NCBI RefSeq assembly: GCF_003024385.1
Contig: NZ_PVZN01000017.1
Location: forward strand, 62,001 to 126,000
Direction of reading: 5' to 3'
Source: Pseudomonas sp. BBP2017
Lineage (GTDB): Bacteria > Pseudomonadota > Gammaproteobacteria > Pseudomonadales > Pseudomonadaceae
DNA length: 64,000 nt
In this document: positions 33,543 through 41,666 of the stretch, in pieces
How positions within the stretch are numbered: position 1 is the first letter of the stretch
Layout: the number at the start of each line of letters is the position of its first letter
The notes under the pieces: generated by a model
Seen by the model: only the letters and a program-made list of their open reading frames with translations
What the model was told of the DNA's origin: nothing
The model's database searches: none
Translations under genes and position numbers: made by a program

Positions 33543-33573
33543 AAGGTTATCCACAATAAATGTGGATAACCTT
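33543..33573. promoter_or_regulatory. Perfect inverted pair of DnaA boxes before the DUF1232 gene
   Basis: AAGGTTATCCACA (33543-33555) and TGTGGATAACCTT (33561-33573) are perfect inverses around the five bases ATAAA. Each arm contains the strong consensus box TTATCCACA. The dyad ends 26 bp before the DUF1232 start codon, in the position of a promoter or leader, and is far from any replication-origin gene. Binding of DnaA there could repress or time this gene, or the site could act as a titration site. Confidence 0.75.
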
Positions 33574-33599
33574 TCCCTCGGTCGTGCCCTGGAGGCTGT

Positions 33600-34040
33600 A
33601 TGAAAGCACCGTGGACCTTCGCTCGTTTTCTGCCGTTGGCCGAGCGCTTGCTCAGTCGTGGCCGTCTACCGGCGCTGATTTTTGCTGTGGCGCGTAAAGG
33701 CCCGCGGCTAAGCAAGCTGCGTGAAGACGTAGGCCTGATGCAGGCCCTGTGCCTGGCCTGGTGGCGTGGAGAGTACCGGACCATCAGCCCTAAGGCCCTG
33801 GTGACCGTGGTAGCCGGCCTGCTGTATTTCGTCAGCCCCGTGGATGCCATCCCGGACTGGTTGCTGGGTGTCGGCATGCTCGATGACATCGCCGTGTTGG
33901 CCTGGGTGCTCAAAGCGGTGTCTGATGAACTGGCCGCTTTCAGCGCCTGGCGCCATCGCCAGGCACCGGAAAAACTACGGGTCGTCGAACGTTTGCCAGC
34001 TACCCCCGAAGCCTTGCGCCTGGAGCAGCCAAAAGGCTAA
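33600..34040 (+). CDS. YkvA/DUF1232 family protein
   Basis: A 146-residue protein with one DUF1232 domain at about residues 68-105: TVVAGLLYFVSPVDAIPDWLLGV-type sequence followed by LDDIAVLAWVL. The YxxSPxDxIPD pattern is the family signature; these proteins are small, membrane-associated and of unknown function. The N-terminal half is basic and amphipathic. The start has GGAGG about 7 bp upstream. The gene directly follows a perfect inverted pair of DnaA boxes. It is separated by 98 bp from the HTH gene, which has its own promoter signals. Confidence 0.85.
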   Translation: MKAPWTFARFLPLAERLLSRGRLPALIFAVARKGPRLSKLREDVGLMQALCLAWWRGEYRTISPKALVTVVAGLLYFVSPVDAIPDWLLGVGMLDDIAVLAWVLKAVSDELAAFSAWRHRQAPEKLRVVERLPATPEALRLEQPKG

Positions 34041-34077
34041 TTACATCAGCACCCTGCACACCCTTGCTGGCTGGTAA

Positions 34078-34122
34078 TATAATTGGCATAAGGATTATGC
34101 CTACCGATTACATATCGTAATC
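34078..34122 (+). promoter_or_regulatory. Promoter and double-palindrome operator of the HTH gene pair
   Basis: A consensus -10 box TATAAT lies at 34078-34083, with a weak -35-like TGCACA 17 bp upstream. Around the expected start point lie two adjacent perfect inverted repeats: GGCATAA-GGA-TTATGCC (34085-34101) and GATTAC-ATATC-GTAATC (34106-34122). Their position downstream of the -10 suits repression by the HTH protein encoded 17 bp further on. Confidence 0.65.
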
Positions 34123-34138
34123 CTACAAGGGGGTTGTA

Positions 34139-34477
34139 ATGGGTATTCAGGTCATCAGCCGGGACGGTCAACCCGAGTATGCGGTTGTACCCTGGGAGCA
34201 GTACCAGGCACTATTGAAAGCCGCCGGCCAGCTTGAAGCGGCAGCTGTCGAACACACACAGGCCACTCCTCAACAAAGCGCCAGCTTGCCGAGTTTCAGC
34301 GAGCTGGCGCGTTTGCGTGAGGGCAAGGGATTGGCAGCGGAACAACTGGCGCGCAGTGTTGGCATCAGTCCGGTGTACCTGGCTCTGATCGAGAGTGGCG
34401 AACGCCAGCCGGATGCCGCGATTCGCCGCAGCCTGGCCTGGGAGCTGGGGGTGGCGGGATGGAGCGAGCCGTCGTGA
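34139..34477 (+). CDS. HTH (XRE-type) transcriptional regulator, antitoxin-like layout
   Basis: A 112-residue protein in two parts. Residues 1-35 (MGIQVISRDGQPEYAVVPWEQYQAL) resemble the N-terminal beta-strand and helix of Phd/YefM-type antitoxins. Residues about 55-108 form an XRE helix-turn-helix (LARLREGKGLAAEQLARSVG, then ISPVYLALIESGERQP). AAGGGGG lies 5 bp before the ATG. Two palindromes overlap its promoter, which suggests autorepression. The next gene overlaps the stop codon, so the two are coupled. A toxin-antitoxin role is only a possibility, because the partner is not a known toxin. Confidence 0.78.
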   Translation: MGIQVISRDGQPEYAVVPWEQYQALLKAAGQLEAAAVEHTQATPQQSASLPSFSELARLREGKGLAAEQLARSVGISPVYLALIESGERQPDAAIRRSLAWELGVAGWSEPS

Positions 34478-34848
34478 GCAGTGTGCGGATCAGCCGCCAG
34501 CACTGGGAAGGTTTGCTTGGCGAGCTCGACCTGGCCCGCCGCCAACGCCACCTGTTGACCTACCGCGCCTTGCTCGAGCGTCTGCAGCTGCCAAGCCCGG
34601 CGATGCAGACCCTCACAGCTGCCCTGGAGCATCTGGCGGCACTGGATGCCCGTGCTGAACAGCCGCTGCGCAGTTCATTGGTCATCAGCCAGGGCGCCAG
34701 CCGTTTGCCGCGTACCGGCTTCTTTGAGTGCGTGGAGCGCCTGGGACGTTTTTCCGGGCCATCGGACGGTATGGCCGCTGCTTCCTGGCATGCTTCGGAG
34801 GTGGTGCGGGTGTTCGAATACAGCTACCCGGAAAAAGAAGAAGCCTGA
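34459..34848 (+). CDS. Hypothetical protein coupled to the HTH gene, 129 aa
   Basis: A 129-residue soluble protein of no family known to me. It begins within the HTH gene: either at ATG 34459 or, perhaps better, at GTG 34474, which overlaps the HTH stop as GTGA and has GGAG 9 bp upstream (124 residues). The N-terminal half is helical and rich in Leu/Arg (HLLTYRALLERLQLP, LEHLAALDARAEQPL). The C-terminal half contains SLVISQGASRLPRTGFFECVERLGRFSG, with the look of a beta-rich core, and ends in KEEA. The 3' end overlaps the convergent EAL gene by 25 bp. Confidence 0.68.
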   Translation: MERAVVSSVRISRQHWEGLLGELDLARRQRHLLTYRALLERLQLPSPAMQTLTAALEHLAALDARAEQPLRSSLVISQGASRLPRTGFFECVERLGRFSGPSDGMAAASWHASEVVRVFEYSYPEKEEA

Positions 34849-36602
34849 ACCGTCGGCGCCGTATCGATCAGGTACAGGCTGTACCCGCTCAGGTCTTTGG
34901 CCTGATGCTTGGCCTGTGACGCCAACTCCGCCAGTTGCCCGGCATCGAGGTCGGCGCAGGCTTGCGGGCGCAACTGCACCACGCCGATCGATAGCGACAG
35001 CAGGGCGAACTCCTGGCGCTGCCCTTGACGGTTTGGGGCTATAAAACACCCTGCCTGCATATGCTCCGGGCGGTAGAAGCGCCGGCACTGGCGCTGAAAG
35101 TCATCCAGCAGCAACTGCAACCTGCGCTCCCAGTCAGCCGAGCCCAGCACCAGCATGAAATCGTCGCCGCCGATGTGGCCGACGAAATCATGGTTGGGGT
35201 CGACCCGTTCGTTCAAACATTGGGCCAGGCACAACAGCACCTCATCGCCGCGGGCATAGCCGTAGATGTCATTGAACGGCTTGAAACTGTCGATATCCAC
35301 ATAACAGATCGTCGCTTCACGTTGCTGTTGCAGCAGGCGCGTCAGGCACTGCTGGATCGGTACGTTGCCGGGCAGCAAGGTCAGGGGGTTGGCATAACGG
35401 GCTTGTTGGATCTTCTGTTCGGTAATCAGCTTGAGTACATCGATCACCCGGCCCAGGCCCTGGTAGCGGCCATTGTGGATAATGATGAAATCTTCTTCGA
35501 TGCGCTGGCGCGCACGGCTGGTGAGCAAGCGGCTGACTTGTTGCAGTGACTGCGTCAGCTCCACTGCCAGGAAGTCATCACTCATCAGCCGGCTGATCGG
35601 TTTGCGTGCGAACAGGTCAGTGGCAAACGGCTTGAGCAGGGCATCGGACAGCGAATGACGGTGGACGATACCGCAGGGTTGGCGGCGCTCGTTGAGCACC
35701 GCCAGGGAGTTGAGGTTGGCCTGACGGCGGAACAGCTCCAGTACCTGCGCCGTCGGTGTGTCCTGGTTCACCGCGGGTTGTTCGTTGAGCAGGGCGGCGA
35801 GGTTGCCGCTGTCTTCGCTGAGTGCCTGGATATCCTGATTGGGGCTGCCAAGCATCTGCTGGATGTCCCGAGACGGTTGCTCTTGAGGACGGCCGAGCAG
35901 ATAACCCTGGACCAGGTCGACGCCCATTTCGGTCAACACCTTGAGCTCTTCGGCAAGCTCGATGCCCTCGGCGATCACCTGGGCCCGCGAGGCCCGGGCG
36001 ATTTGCAGGATGGAGCCGACGAACTCGCGCTTGACCGCGTCGAGGTGAATGCCGTCGATGAAATGGCGGTCGATCTTGACGTAGTCAGGGCGCAGTTCCG
36101 ACCACAAGCGCAGGCTTGAATATCCAGCACCGAGATCATCCAGGGCAATCGAAAAGCCCATGTCGCGGTAGTGGTGCAGGGCATTGAACAACAGCTGAAA
36201 ATCGTCGGTGGGGGTCTGCTCGGTCAGTTCGATAACCACCCGGCTGGGCGGTACGCCGAGGTCATGGAGCATCTTCAGGGTGCGCCCGGACTGGTACTGC
36301 GGCTCCAGCAGCGACTCGGGCGAGACGTTGAGAAACAACTTGCCTTCAAGGTTCTGCTGGCTGAATCGCCGGCAGGCGCTCTCGCGGCAGGCCACTTCCA
36401 GTTCGGTCAGGCGCCCGGCCTGGCGGGCCACGGCGAACAGATTGATCGGCGAGTGCAGCGGGCTGTTTGAGGGGCCGCGGCTTAACGCTTCGTAACCGAG
36501 GATACGCCGCTCAGACAGGCAGACTATGGGCTGGAACAGACTGTGCAAGGCGCCTTGAGCAAGAATGGTGCTCAACGCGCTGAGCTGTTCGGTCACGGTC
36601 AT
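34824..36602 (-). CDS. Cyclic-di-GMP protein: EAL, CBS pair, GGDEF-like
   Basis: A 592-residue cytoplasmic protein. Residues about 10-245 are an EAL phosphodiesterase domain with EALSR, NVSPE, ELTEQ, ALDDLGAGYSS, KIDR and AEGIE, all key metal ligands being present. About 275-400 is a pair of CBS-like motifs (NLNSLAVLNERRQPCGIVHR, DFIIIHNGRYQGLGRV). About 425-580 is a GGDEF-type domain whose signature is HIGGDDF instead of GGDEF. The phosphodiesterase should work; the cyclase is doubtful, and the domain may instead bind nucleotide and regulate. It lies directly downstream of prc, as I recall for P. aeruginosa PA3257-PA3258, but a terminator separates them. Confidence 0.9.
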   Translation of the reverse strand: MTVTEQLSALSTILAQGALHSLFQPIVCLSERRILGYEALSRGPSNSPLHSPINLFAVARQAGRLTELEVACRESACRRFSQQNLEGKLFLNVSPESLLEPQYQSGRTLKMLHDLGVPPSRVVIELTEQTPTDDFQLLFNALHHYRDMGFSIALDDLGAGYSSLRLWSELRPDYVKIDRHFIDGIHLDAVKREFVGSILQIARASRAQVIAEGIELAEELKVLTEMGVDLVQGYLLGRPQEQPSRDIQQMLGSPNQDIQALSEDSGNLAALLNEQPAVNQDTPTAQVLELFRRQANLNSLAVLNERRQPCGIVHRHSLSDALLKPFATDLFARKPISRLMSDDFLAVELTQSLQQVSRLLTSRARQRIEEDFIIIHNGRYQGLGRVIDVLKLITEQKIQQARYANPLTLLPGNVPIQQCLTRLLQQQREATICYVDIDSFKPFNDIYGYARGDEVLLCLAQCLNERVDPNHDFVGHIGGDDFMLVLGSADWERRLQLLLDDFQRQCRRFYRPEHMQAGCFIAPNRQGQRQEFALLSLSIGVVQLRPQACADLDAGQLAELASQAKHQAKDLSGYSLYLIDTAPTVQASSFSG

Positions 36603-36616
36603 GGCTGCACTACCTA

Positions 36617-36653
36617 GAAAAAAGGGACTGAGGCCAGCGGCGCTCAGTCCCTT
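36617..36653 (-). terminator. Intrinsic terminator after prc
   Basis: On the minus strand AAGGGACTGAG and CTCAGTCCCTT form an 11-bp stem around a ten-base loop, followed by TTTTTTC. It lies about 70 bp beyond the prc stop and 15 bp before the EAL gene start, so it isolates the EAL gene from prc transcription. Confidence 0.88.
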
Positions 36654-36724
36654 ATTTCACGACAGAATCATGACTGTTTAATGACGCAATAGAGGCACAG
36701 TCACATTATTTTGCCATCACCCTT

Positions 36725-38812
36725 TTATGGGTTATTTTTTGCCACAGCCGAATTCAGGCCCAGATAGTCGAGCAAGATCCGTCCGGACTCCGACAGGTAG
36801 GCGTCGTCTTCCGGCTTGGTATCGTCTGGCTCGGCCGGTAGCGCGTCTTCGTCTTCCTTCTTCAGTTCCTTGAGCGGTTCTTCGCCCTTGGCCTTGCGTC
36901 GGGTGTTTTCCAGGGCGAGCTGCTTGCTTTCAATATCGGTATGCTGGGCACGGCGTTCGACTTCGTTGAGGCTGACAGTCTTCTCGTTCATCAGCTTCTG
37001 GGTCAACGCCAGGCGGTCGCGGATGTAAACGAACTCCGGGTCCTTGGCGGTGCGGCTGTCGTGGCGGGCCTTGAGCTGGGCCAGGAACGGCTTGAACGGA
37101 TCGACCGCAGGCCTGATCGCTGGGCGGATGGTGTCCCAGGGCATGGCTTCGGGCAGGGCGCTTTCGCCAATTTCCTTGGTGTCGATAATCGACGGGTAAT
37201 CGATGTCCGGCAGTACGCCCTGATGCTGGGTGCTCTGCCCGGAAACCCGGTAGAACTTGGCCAGGGTCAGCTTCAGTTCGCCATGGTTGAGCGGCTGAAT
37301 GGTCTGCACGGTGCCTTTACCGAAGGTCTGGCCGCCGAGGATCAAAGCGCGGTGGTAGTCCTGCATGGCGCCGGCAAAAATCTCCGAGGCCGAGGCGGAC
37401 AGGCGGTTGACTACCAGGGCCAACGGGCCTTTGTAGAAGGCACCTGGGTTTTCGTCTTCGAGCACGTCGACACGACCATCGGCGTTGCGCACCAGTACGG
37501 TCGGGCCCTGGTCGATGAACAGGCTGGTCAGCTCAGTGGCTTCCTGCAGGGAGCCGCCGCCGTTGTTGCGCAGGTCAATGACCACGCCGTCGACTTTTTC
37601 CTTCTGCAGTTCAGTGAGCAGCTTCTTCACGTCACGGGTGGTGCTCTTGTACTCCGGATCACCGGCACGGAAGGCCTTGAAGTCCAGGTAGAAGGCCGGA
37701 ATCTCGATGATGCCGAGCTTGTAGTCACGGCCATCCTGCTTGAGCTTGAGCACCGACTTCTTCGCCGCCTGCTCTTCAAGCTTCACCGCCTCGCGGGTGA
37801 TCGGCACGATCTTGCTGGTCTGGTCGTTCGGCGCGTTGCTGGCCGGGATGACCTCCAGGCGTACCACTGAGCCTTTTGGTCCGCGGATCAGCTTGACCAC
37901 TTCGTCCAGGCGCCAGCCGATCACGTCGACCATTTCCTTGTCGCCCTGGGCGACGCCGATGATCTTGTCGGCCGGGGCCACTTGTTTGGTCTTGGCGGCA
38001 GGGCCAGCCGGGACCAGACGGACGATCTTGACCTGATCGTTGTCGCTTTGCAGCACCGCACCGATACCTTCGAGCGACAGGCTCATGTTGATATCGAAGT
38101 TTTCCGCGTTGTCCGGCGACAGGTAGTTGGTATGCGGGTCGTAGGACTGGGCAAAGGTGTTGATGTAGGTCTGGAAAATGTCTTCGGCGCGGGTCTGGTC
38201 CAGGCGCGTGAGCTGGTTCTTGTAGCGTTTGGTCAGCAGCTCCTGGATCGCCTTGGGCTCTTTGCCGGCGATTTTCAGGCGCAGGACTTCATCCTTGACG
38301 CGCTTGCGCCAGAGGTCGTCGAGCTCGGCCTGGGTCTTGATCCAGGGCGCGTCCTTACGCTCGACCAGCAGAGTCTCTTTAGTGGTGAAGTCGAATTTAT
38401 CGACGCCCTTGTTCAGTTCGGCCAGGGCGAAGTCCAGACGCGATTTGACCCGGTCCAGATAGCGCTTGTAGATGGTGAAGCCAGGGTCGAGATTGCCGCT
38501 TTTGAGGAAATCGTCGAACTGGGTCTTCCACTTGTCGAACTCGGCGATGTCACTGGCCAGGAAATAGCTGCGTGCCGGATCGAGCAGCTTGATGTAGCTG
38601 TCGTAGATGATCACCGAGCGCGCATCGTTGAGCGGCGGCTTGCTGTAGTGGTGGCGCTTGAGCAGCTCGACCACATTGAGGCTGGCGACCACTTCATCGC
38701 GATCGGGCTGGAGTTTATCCCAGCTGTTGGCGGCCCATGCATTGCCCGCCAACGGCAGGCTGCCCAGACCGATCAACAGTGCGAGGGTGGTGCTTGGCAA
38801 AAAATGCTTCAT
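36725..38812 (-). CDS. prc: Tail-specific protease Prc/Tsp
   Basis: A 695-residue periplasmic serine protease. Residues 1-27 are a signal peptide ending GNAWA. About 220-320 is the PDZ domain (MSLSLEGIGAVLQSDNDQVK...). The protease core shows VDGVVIDLRNNGGGSLQEA, RLSASASEIFAGAMQDY with the catalytic Ser and GGQTFGKGTVQT with the catalytic Lys. Prc trims proteins with non-polar C-termini, such as the cell-wall hydrolase MepS, and in pseudomonads degrades MucA to activate alginate control (AlgO). The start at 38812 puts the signal peptide at the N-terminus; an ATG at 38845 would add eleven residues. A terminator hairpin lies in the upstream region on the same strand. Confidence 0.94.
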   Translation of the reverse strand: MKHFLPSTTLALLIGLGSLPLAGNAWAANSWDKLQPDRDEVVASLNVVELLKRHHYSKPPLNDARSVIIYDSYIKLLDPARSYFLASDIAEFDKWKTQFDDFLKSGNLDPGFTIYKRYLDRVKSRLDFALAELNKGVDKFDFTTKETLLVERKDAPWIKTQAELDDLWRKRVKDEVLRLKIAGKEPKAIQELLTKRYKNQLTRLDQTRAEDIFQTYINTFAQSYDPHTNYLSPDNAENFDINMSLSLEGIGAVLQSDNDQVKIVRLVPAGPAAKTKQVAPADKIIGVAQGDKEMVDVIGWRLDEVVKLIRGPKGSVVRLEVIPASNAPNDQTSKIVPITREAVKLEEQAAKKSVLKLKQDGRDYKLGIIEIPAFYLDFKAFRAGDPEYKSTTRDVKKLLTELQKEKVDGVVIDLRNNGGGSLQEATELTSLFIDQGPTVLVRNADGRVDVLEDENPGAFYKGPLALVVNRLSASASEIFAGAMQDYHRALILGGQTFGKGTVQTIQPLNHGELKLTLAKFYRVSGQSTQHQGVLPDIDYPSIIDTKEIGESALPEAMPWDTIRPAIRPAVDPFKPFLAQLKARHDSRTAKDPEFVYIRDRLALTQKLMNEKTVSLNEVERRAQHTDIESKQLALENTRRKAKGEEPLKELKKEDEDALPAEPDDTKPEDDAYLSESGRILLDYLGLNSAVAKNNP

Positions 38813-38896
38813 GCTGATTCGACGTAGGGACAATTGATCACGCATATTAGGCCGTCTTTGAATTCGCCGGTTCCATGAAAACCGGACGCATAATGC

Positions 38897-38925
38897 AAAA
38901 AGCCCGGGGCTACAGCACCCGGGCT
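38897..38925 (-). terminator. Terminator-like hairpin in the prc upstream region
   Basis: On the minus strand AGCCCGGG and CCCGGGCT form an 8-bp GC stem with a nine-base loop, followed by TTTTTGC. It points towards prc, whose start is 85 bp away. It either stops antisense transcription coming from the REP region or attenuates prc mRNA, depending on where the prc promoter lies. Confidence 0.7.
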
Positions 38926-38952
38926 CAGTCATGACTCAACTATGGAGGCACT

Positions 38953-39915
38953 GTGAAGGCATTGCAAGGCGTTGACGGACATGTGGAGTGGGTTGCGACG
39001 ACAAGTCCAGTTTGCGATATCGGTCAAGTACGAATTCGCGTGGCTGCAGCCGGCCTCAATCGTGCCGACCTGCTACAGCGAGCCGGGCTCTACCCGCCGC
39101 CACCGGGGGCCAGCGAGTTTCTTGGCCTGGAGTGCTCCGGGGTGATCAGCGAAGTGGGCGCTGGCTCCTCCTGGCAGGTCGGTGACCGGGTTTGCGCGCT
39201 GCTGGCCGGTGGTGGCATGGCCGAAGAAGTCGTGGTTGATGCACGTCATGTGCTGCCGGTGCCGGAGGGTTTGAGCCTGCAGGAAGCGGCGGCGATTCCT
39301 GAGGTTTACGCCACGGCCTGGCTCAATGTGTTCCAACTGGCCGGGCTCAAGCCAGGCGAGAAGGTGTTGCTGCATGCCGGCGCCAGTGGCGTGGGCTCGG
39401 CGGCAATCCAGCTGTGCAAGGCCTTTGGCAGCCCGTGCTGGGTCAGCGTCGGCTCCAGCGAACGTCTGGCCTACTGCGAAGACCTCGGCGCCACCGGGGG
39501 CGTGGTACGCGGCGAAGACCTCAACGGCCTGAGTGATTTCGGCCCGTTCGACGTGATCCTCGATCCGGTTGGGGCCAACTATGCCGAGCTCAACCTGAAG
39601 TTGCTGGCCCGGGACGGACGCTGGGTGATCATCGGTCTGATGGGCGGGCGCAAGGCTGAGTTGGACCTGGCCCAGTTGCTGGTCAAGCGCGTACAGGTGC
39701 TGGGATCGACGTTGCGCACCCGCGATGATCAGTTCAAGGCTGACTTGCTCAGTGATCTGGGGCAGCAGGTGTGGCCGCTGTTCAGCGAAGGACGGCTCAA
39801 GCCGCAACTGGCCAAGGCCTTTGCGATCAAGGATGCCGAGGCGGCGTTTGCCGAGCTTGCCAGCAATCAGGTGTCGGGCAAGCTGGTGCTGGTGATCGAC
39901 GAGAGTCTGGTGTGA
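38953..39915 (+). CDS. Zinc-independent quinone oxidoreductase, PIG3-like
   Basis: A 320-residue NADPH-dependent oxidoreductase of the medium-chain dehydrogenase/reductase superfamily. The N-terminal catalytic domain contains AAGLNRADLLQRAGLYPPPPG, the PIG3 hallmark. GEKVLLHAGASGVGSAAIQL, about residues 135-155, is the NADPH-binding fold. The Cys and His zinc ligands of alcohol dehydrogenases are missing, as expected for this group. It reduces quinones by one electron in studied homologues. Translation starts at GTG 38953, with GGAGG 5 bp upstream. A perfect REP pair follows 7 bp after the stop. Confidence 0.88.
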   Translation: MKALQGVDGHVEWVATTSPVCDIGQVRIRVAAAGLNRADLLQRAGLYPPPPGASEFLGLECSGVISEVGAGSSWQVGDRVCALLAGGGMAEEVVVDARHVLPVPEGLSLQEAAAIPEVYATAWLNVFQLAGLKPGEKVLLHAGASGVGSAAIQLCKAFGSPCWVSVGSSERLAYCEDLGATGGVVRGEDLNGLSDFGPFDVILDPVGANYAELNLKLLARDGRWVIIGLMGGRKAELDLAQLLVKRVQVLGSTLRTRDDQFKADLLSDLGQQVWPLFSEGRLKPQLAKAFAIKDAEAAFAELASNQVSGKLVLVIDESLV

Positions 39916-39922
39916 GCCGCTG

Positions 39923-39988
39923 ATCGCGGGGCAAGCCCGCTCCCACAGGGAGGGTGAAAAAACTGTGGGAGCGGGCTTGCCCCGCGAT
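39923..39988. repeat. REP palindrome pair, perfect 26-bp arms
   Basis: The arm beginning ATCGCGGGGCAAGCCCGCTC (39923-39948) is inverted exactly at 39963-39988, with a 14-base centre. It lies between the 3' ends of two convergent genes and can serve both as mRNA end structure. Confidence 0.92.
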
Positions 39989-39996
39989 GGCTTCAA

Positions 39997-40650
39997 TCAG
40001 CTCCAGGTATGAATCGGCCAGCCCGCCTTCTCGGCCTGCTCTCGCAGCACCGGATCCGGATTGACCACATGCGGGTAATCCACCTTCAGCAATAGCGGCA
40101 GGTCATTACGCGAATCGGAATAGAAACTCGCGCCTTCCAGGTTCTCTTCTTGCTGATCCAGCCATTCCAGCAAGCGGGTGATCTTGCCTTCACGGTAGGT
40201 CAGGGTGCCGACGGTCTTGCCGGTATACACCCCGTTCATCACTTCCAGTTCGATAGCCAGAATTTCATCAATGCCCAGACGTTCGGCAATCGGCCCGACC
40301 AGATGGGTTCCCGAAGCGGAAATCACCAGAATCCGGTCCCCCGCCTTGCGGTGGGCGGCGATGGTCTTGGTCGCATCGCTGAAGATGATCGGCTCGATGA
40401 AGTCTTCCACCCACGGCCCCACCAGGTGATCGACTTCAGCCGGTGTACGCCCGATCAAGGGGTCCAGACTGAAGGCCATGTAGTCCTCCATGGCCAGGTG
40501 CCCTCTGCCGTAGGCGTCCATCAGTTCCTTGTCGCGACGCAGGAAGGATTCGCCATCGACCCAGCCAAGGCGAGCCATCTGTTCGCTCCACAACGAGGCG
40601 CAATCGCCGTGGATCAGGGTTTCATCCAGATCGAAAATCGCTAGTGCCAT
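39997..40650 (-). CDS. HAD-IB phosphatase (SerB-like)
   Basis: A 217-residue hydrolase of the haloacid dehalogenase superfamily. IFDLDETLIHGDC holds the nucleophile Asp and the second acid Asp (DXDXT). VISASGTHLVGPIA is motif II, and the ending YSDSRNDLPLLLKV is motif IV with the magnesium-binding Asp pair. Type IB enzymes hydrolyse small phosphomonoesters such as phosphoserine or phosphocholine. The start at 40650 follows GGAG. It lies 25 bp behind the ABC ATPase gene, so it belongs to the transport operon and may dephosphorylate the imported product. Confidence 0.87.
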   Translation of the reverse strand: MALAIFDLDETLIHGDCASLWSEQMARLGWVDGESFLRRDKELMDAYGRGHLAMEDYMAFSLDPLIGRTPAEVDHLVGPWVEDFIEPIIFSDATKTIAAHRKAGDRILVISASGTHLVGPIAERLGIDEILAIELEVMNGVYTGKTVGTLTYREGKITRLLEWLDQQEENLEGASFYSDSRNDLPLLLKVDYPHVVNPDPVLREQAEKAGWPIHTWS

Positions 40651-40675
40651 GTTCAGAAGAACTCCTGTGCAACCC

Positions 40676-41665
40676 TCAGGCAACTTCGCAGAGGGCGGTG
40701 GGATCGATCGACAAGGATACCCGCTGGCCGTCCGGGTGCAGGTCGGCGGACGAGCGGTTGAGTACATCGACCAACAATTCTACCCCGCGGGCTTCGATGC
40801 GGTAGCGGATCACGTTGCCCAGCAGGCTGTGGCTGCGTACCTGGCCTTCCAGCTCACCGCTAAGGCTCAGGGCGATGGCTTCCGGGCGGATCGCCAGGCG
40901 GCAGTGCACCGGGCGCTGCAGCAGGCGGCTGGCGCTGTCGGCGTCGAGCAGGTTGTAGTTGCCGATAAAGCCAGCGGCAAACACGTCCACAGGCGCGGTG
41001 TAGAGGGTTTCGGCATCGCCGCTCTGGACGATGTGGCCCTGGTTCATCAGGAAAATCCGGTCTGACATCGTCAGTGCCTCTTCCTGGTCATGGGTGACGA
41101 AGATGGTGGTCAGGCCCAGCTCTCGCTGGATCTGGCGGATCTGTTCGCGCAGGTGCTTGCGAATCCGTGCGTCCAGCGCCGACAGCGGTTCATCGAGCAG
41201 CAGCAGGCGCGGGCGGGTGACCAGCGAGCGGGCCAGGGCCACACGCTGGCACTGGCCACCGGACAGCTGATGCGGATAACGGCTGGCGAAGTCCTGCAGT
41301 TCCACCAGCTGCAACACCTCGCGCACGCGGGTACGGCTGTCGTCGGCATTGACCTTTTGCATGCGCAGGCCAAAGGCGACGTTCTGCTCCACGGTCATGT
41401 TGGGGAACAGCGCGTAGCTCTGGAATACCATGCCGATCCCGCGTTTTTGCGGGCTCAGGGGCACCAGGTCGTTGCCGTCGAGGAGGATCTTGCCACTGTC
41501 GACCGCCGTCAGCCCGGCAATGCAGCGCAGCAGGGTGGATTTGCCGCAACCGGACGGGCCGAGCAGGGTGACGAATTCGCCGCGCTGGATCTGGCAGTTG
41601 ATGTCGGTGAACACCGGGCTTGCGCCATAGCTTTTTTGCAGATTCTGTACGCTGACAAAGCTCAT
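40676..41665 (-). CDS. ABC importer ATP-binding protein (PotA/PhnT-like)
   Basis: A 329-residue ATPase driving an importer. Walker A is GPSGCGKSTLL (about 37-47), the signature is LSGGQCQRVALA (about 133-144), Walker B is LLLLDEPLSALDARI and the switch His is in FVTHDQEEALTM. Residues from about 240 form a TOBE regulatory domain, as in polyamine, iron(III) and 2-aminoethylphosphonate importers. It starts one base after the stop of the second permease gene and is followed by the HAD phosphatase gene. Confidence 0.92.
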   Translation of the reverse strand: MSFVSVQNLQKSYGASPVFTDINCQIQRGEFVTLLGPSGCGKSTLLRCIAGLTAVDSGKILLDGNDLVPLSPQKRGIGMVFQSYALFPNMTVEQNVAFGLRMQKVNADDSRTRVREVLQLVELQDFASRYPHQLSGGQCQRVALARSLVTRPRLLLLDEPLSALDARIRKHLREQIRQIQRELGLTTIFVTHDQEEALTMSDRIFLMNQGHIVQSGDAETLYTAPVDVFAAGFIGNYNLLDADSASRLLQRPVHCRLAIRPEAIALSLSGELEGQVRSHSLLGNVIRYRIEARGVELLVDVLNRSSADLHPDGQRVSLSIDPTALCEVA

Positions 41666-41666
41666 A

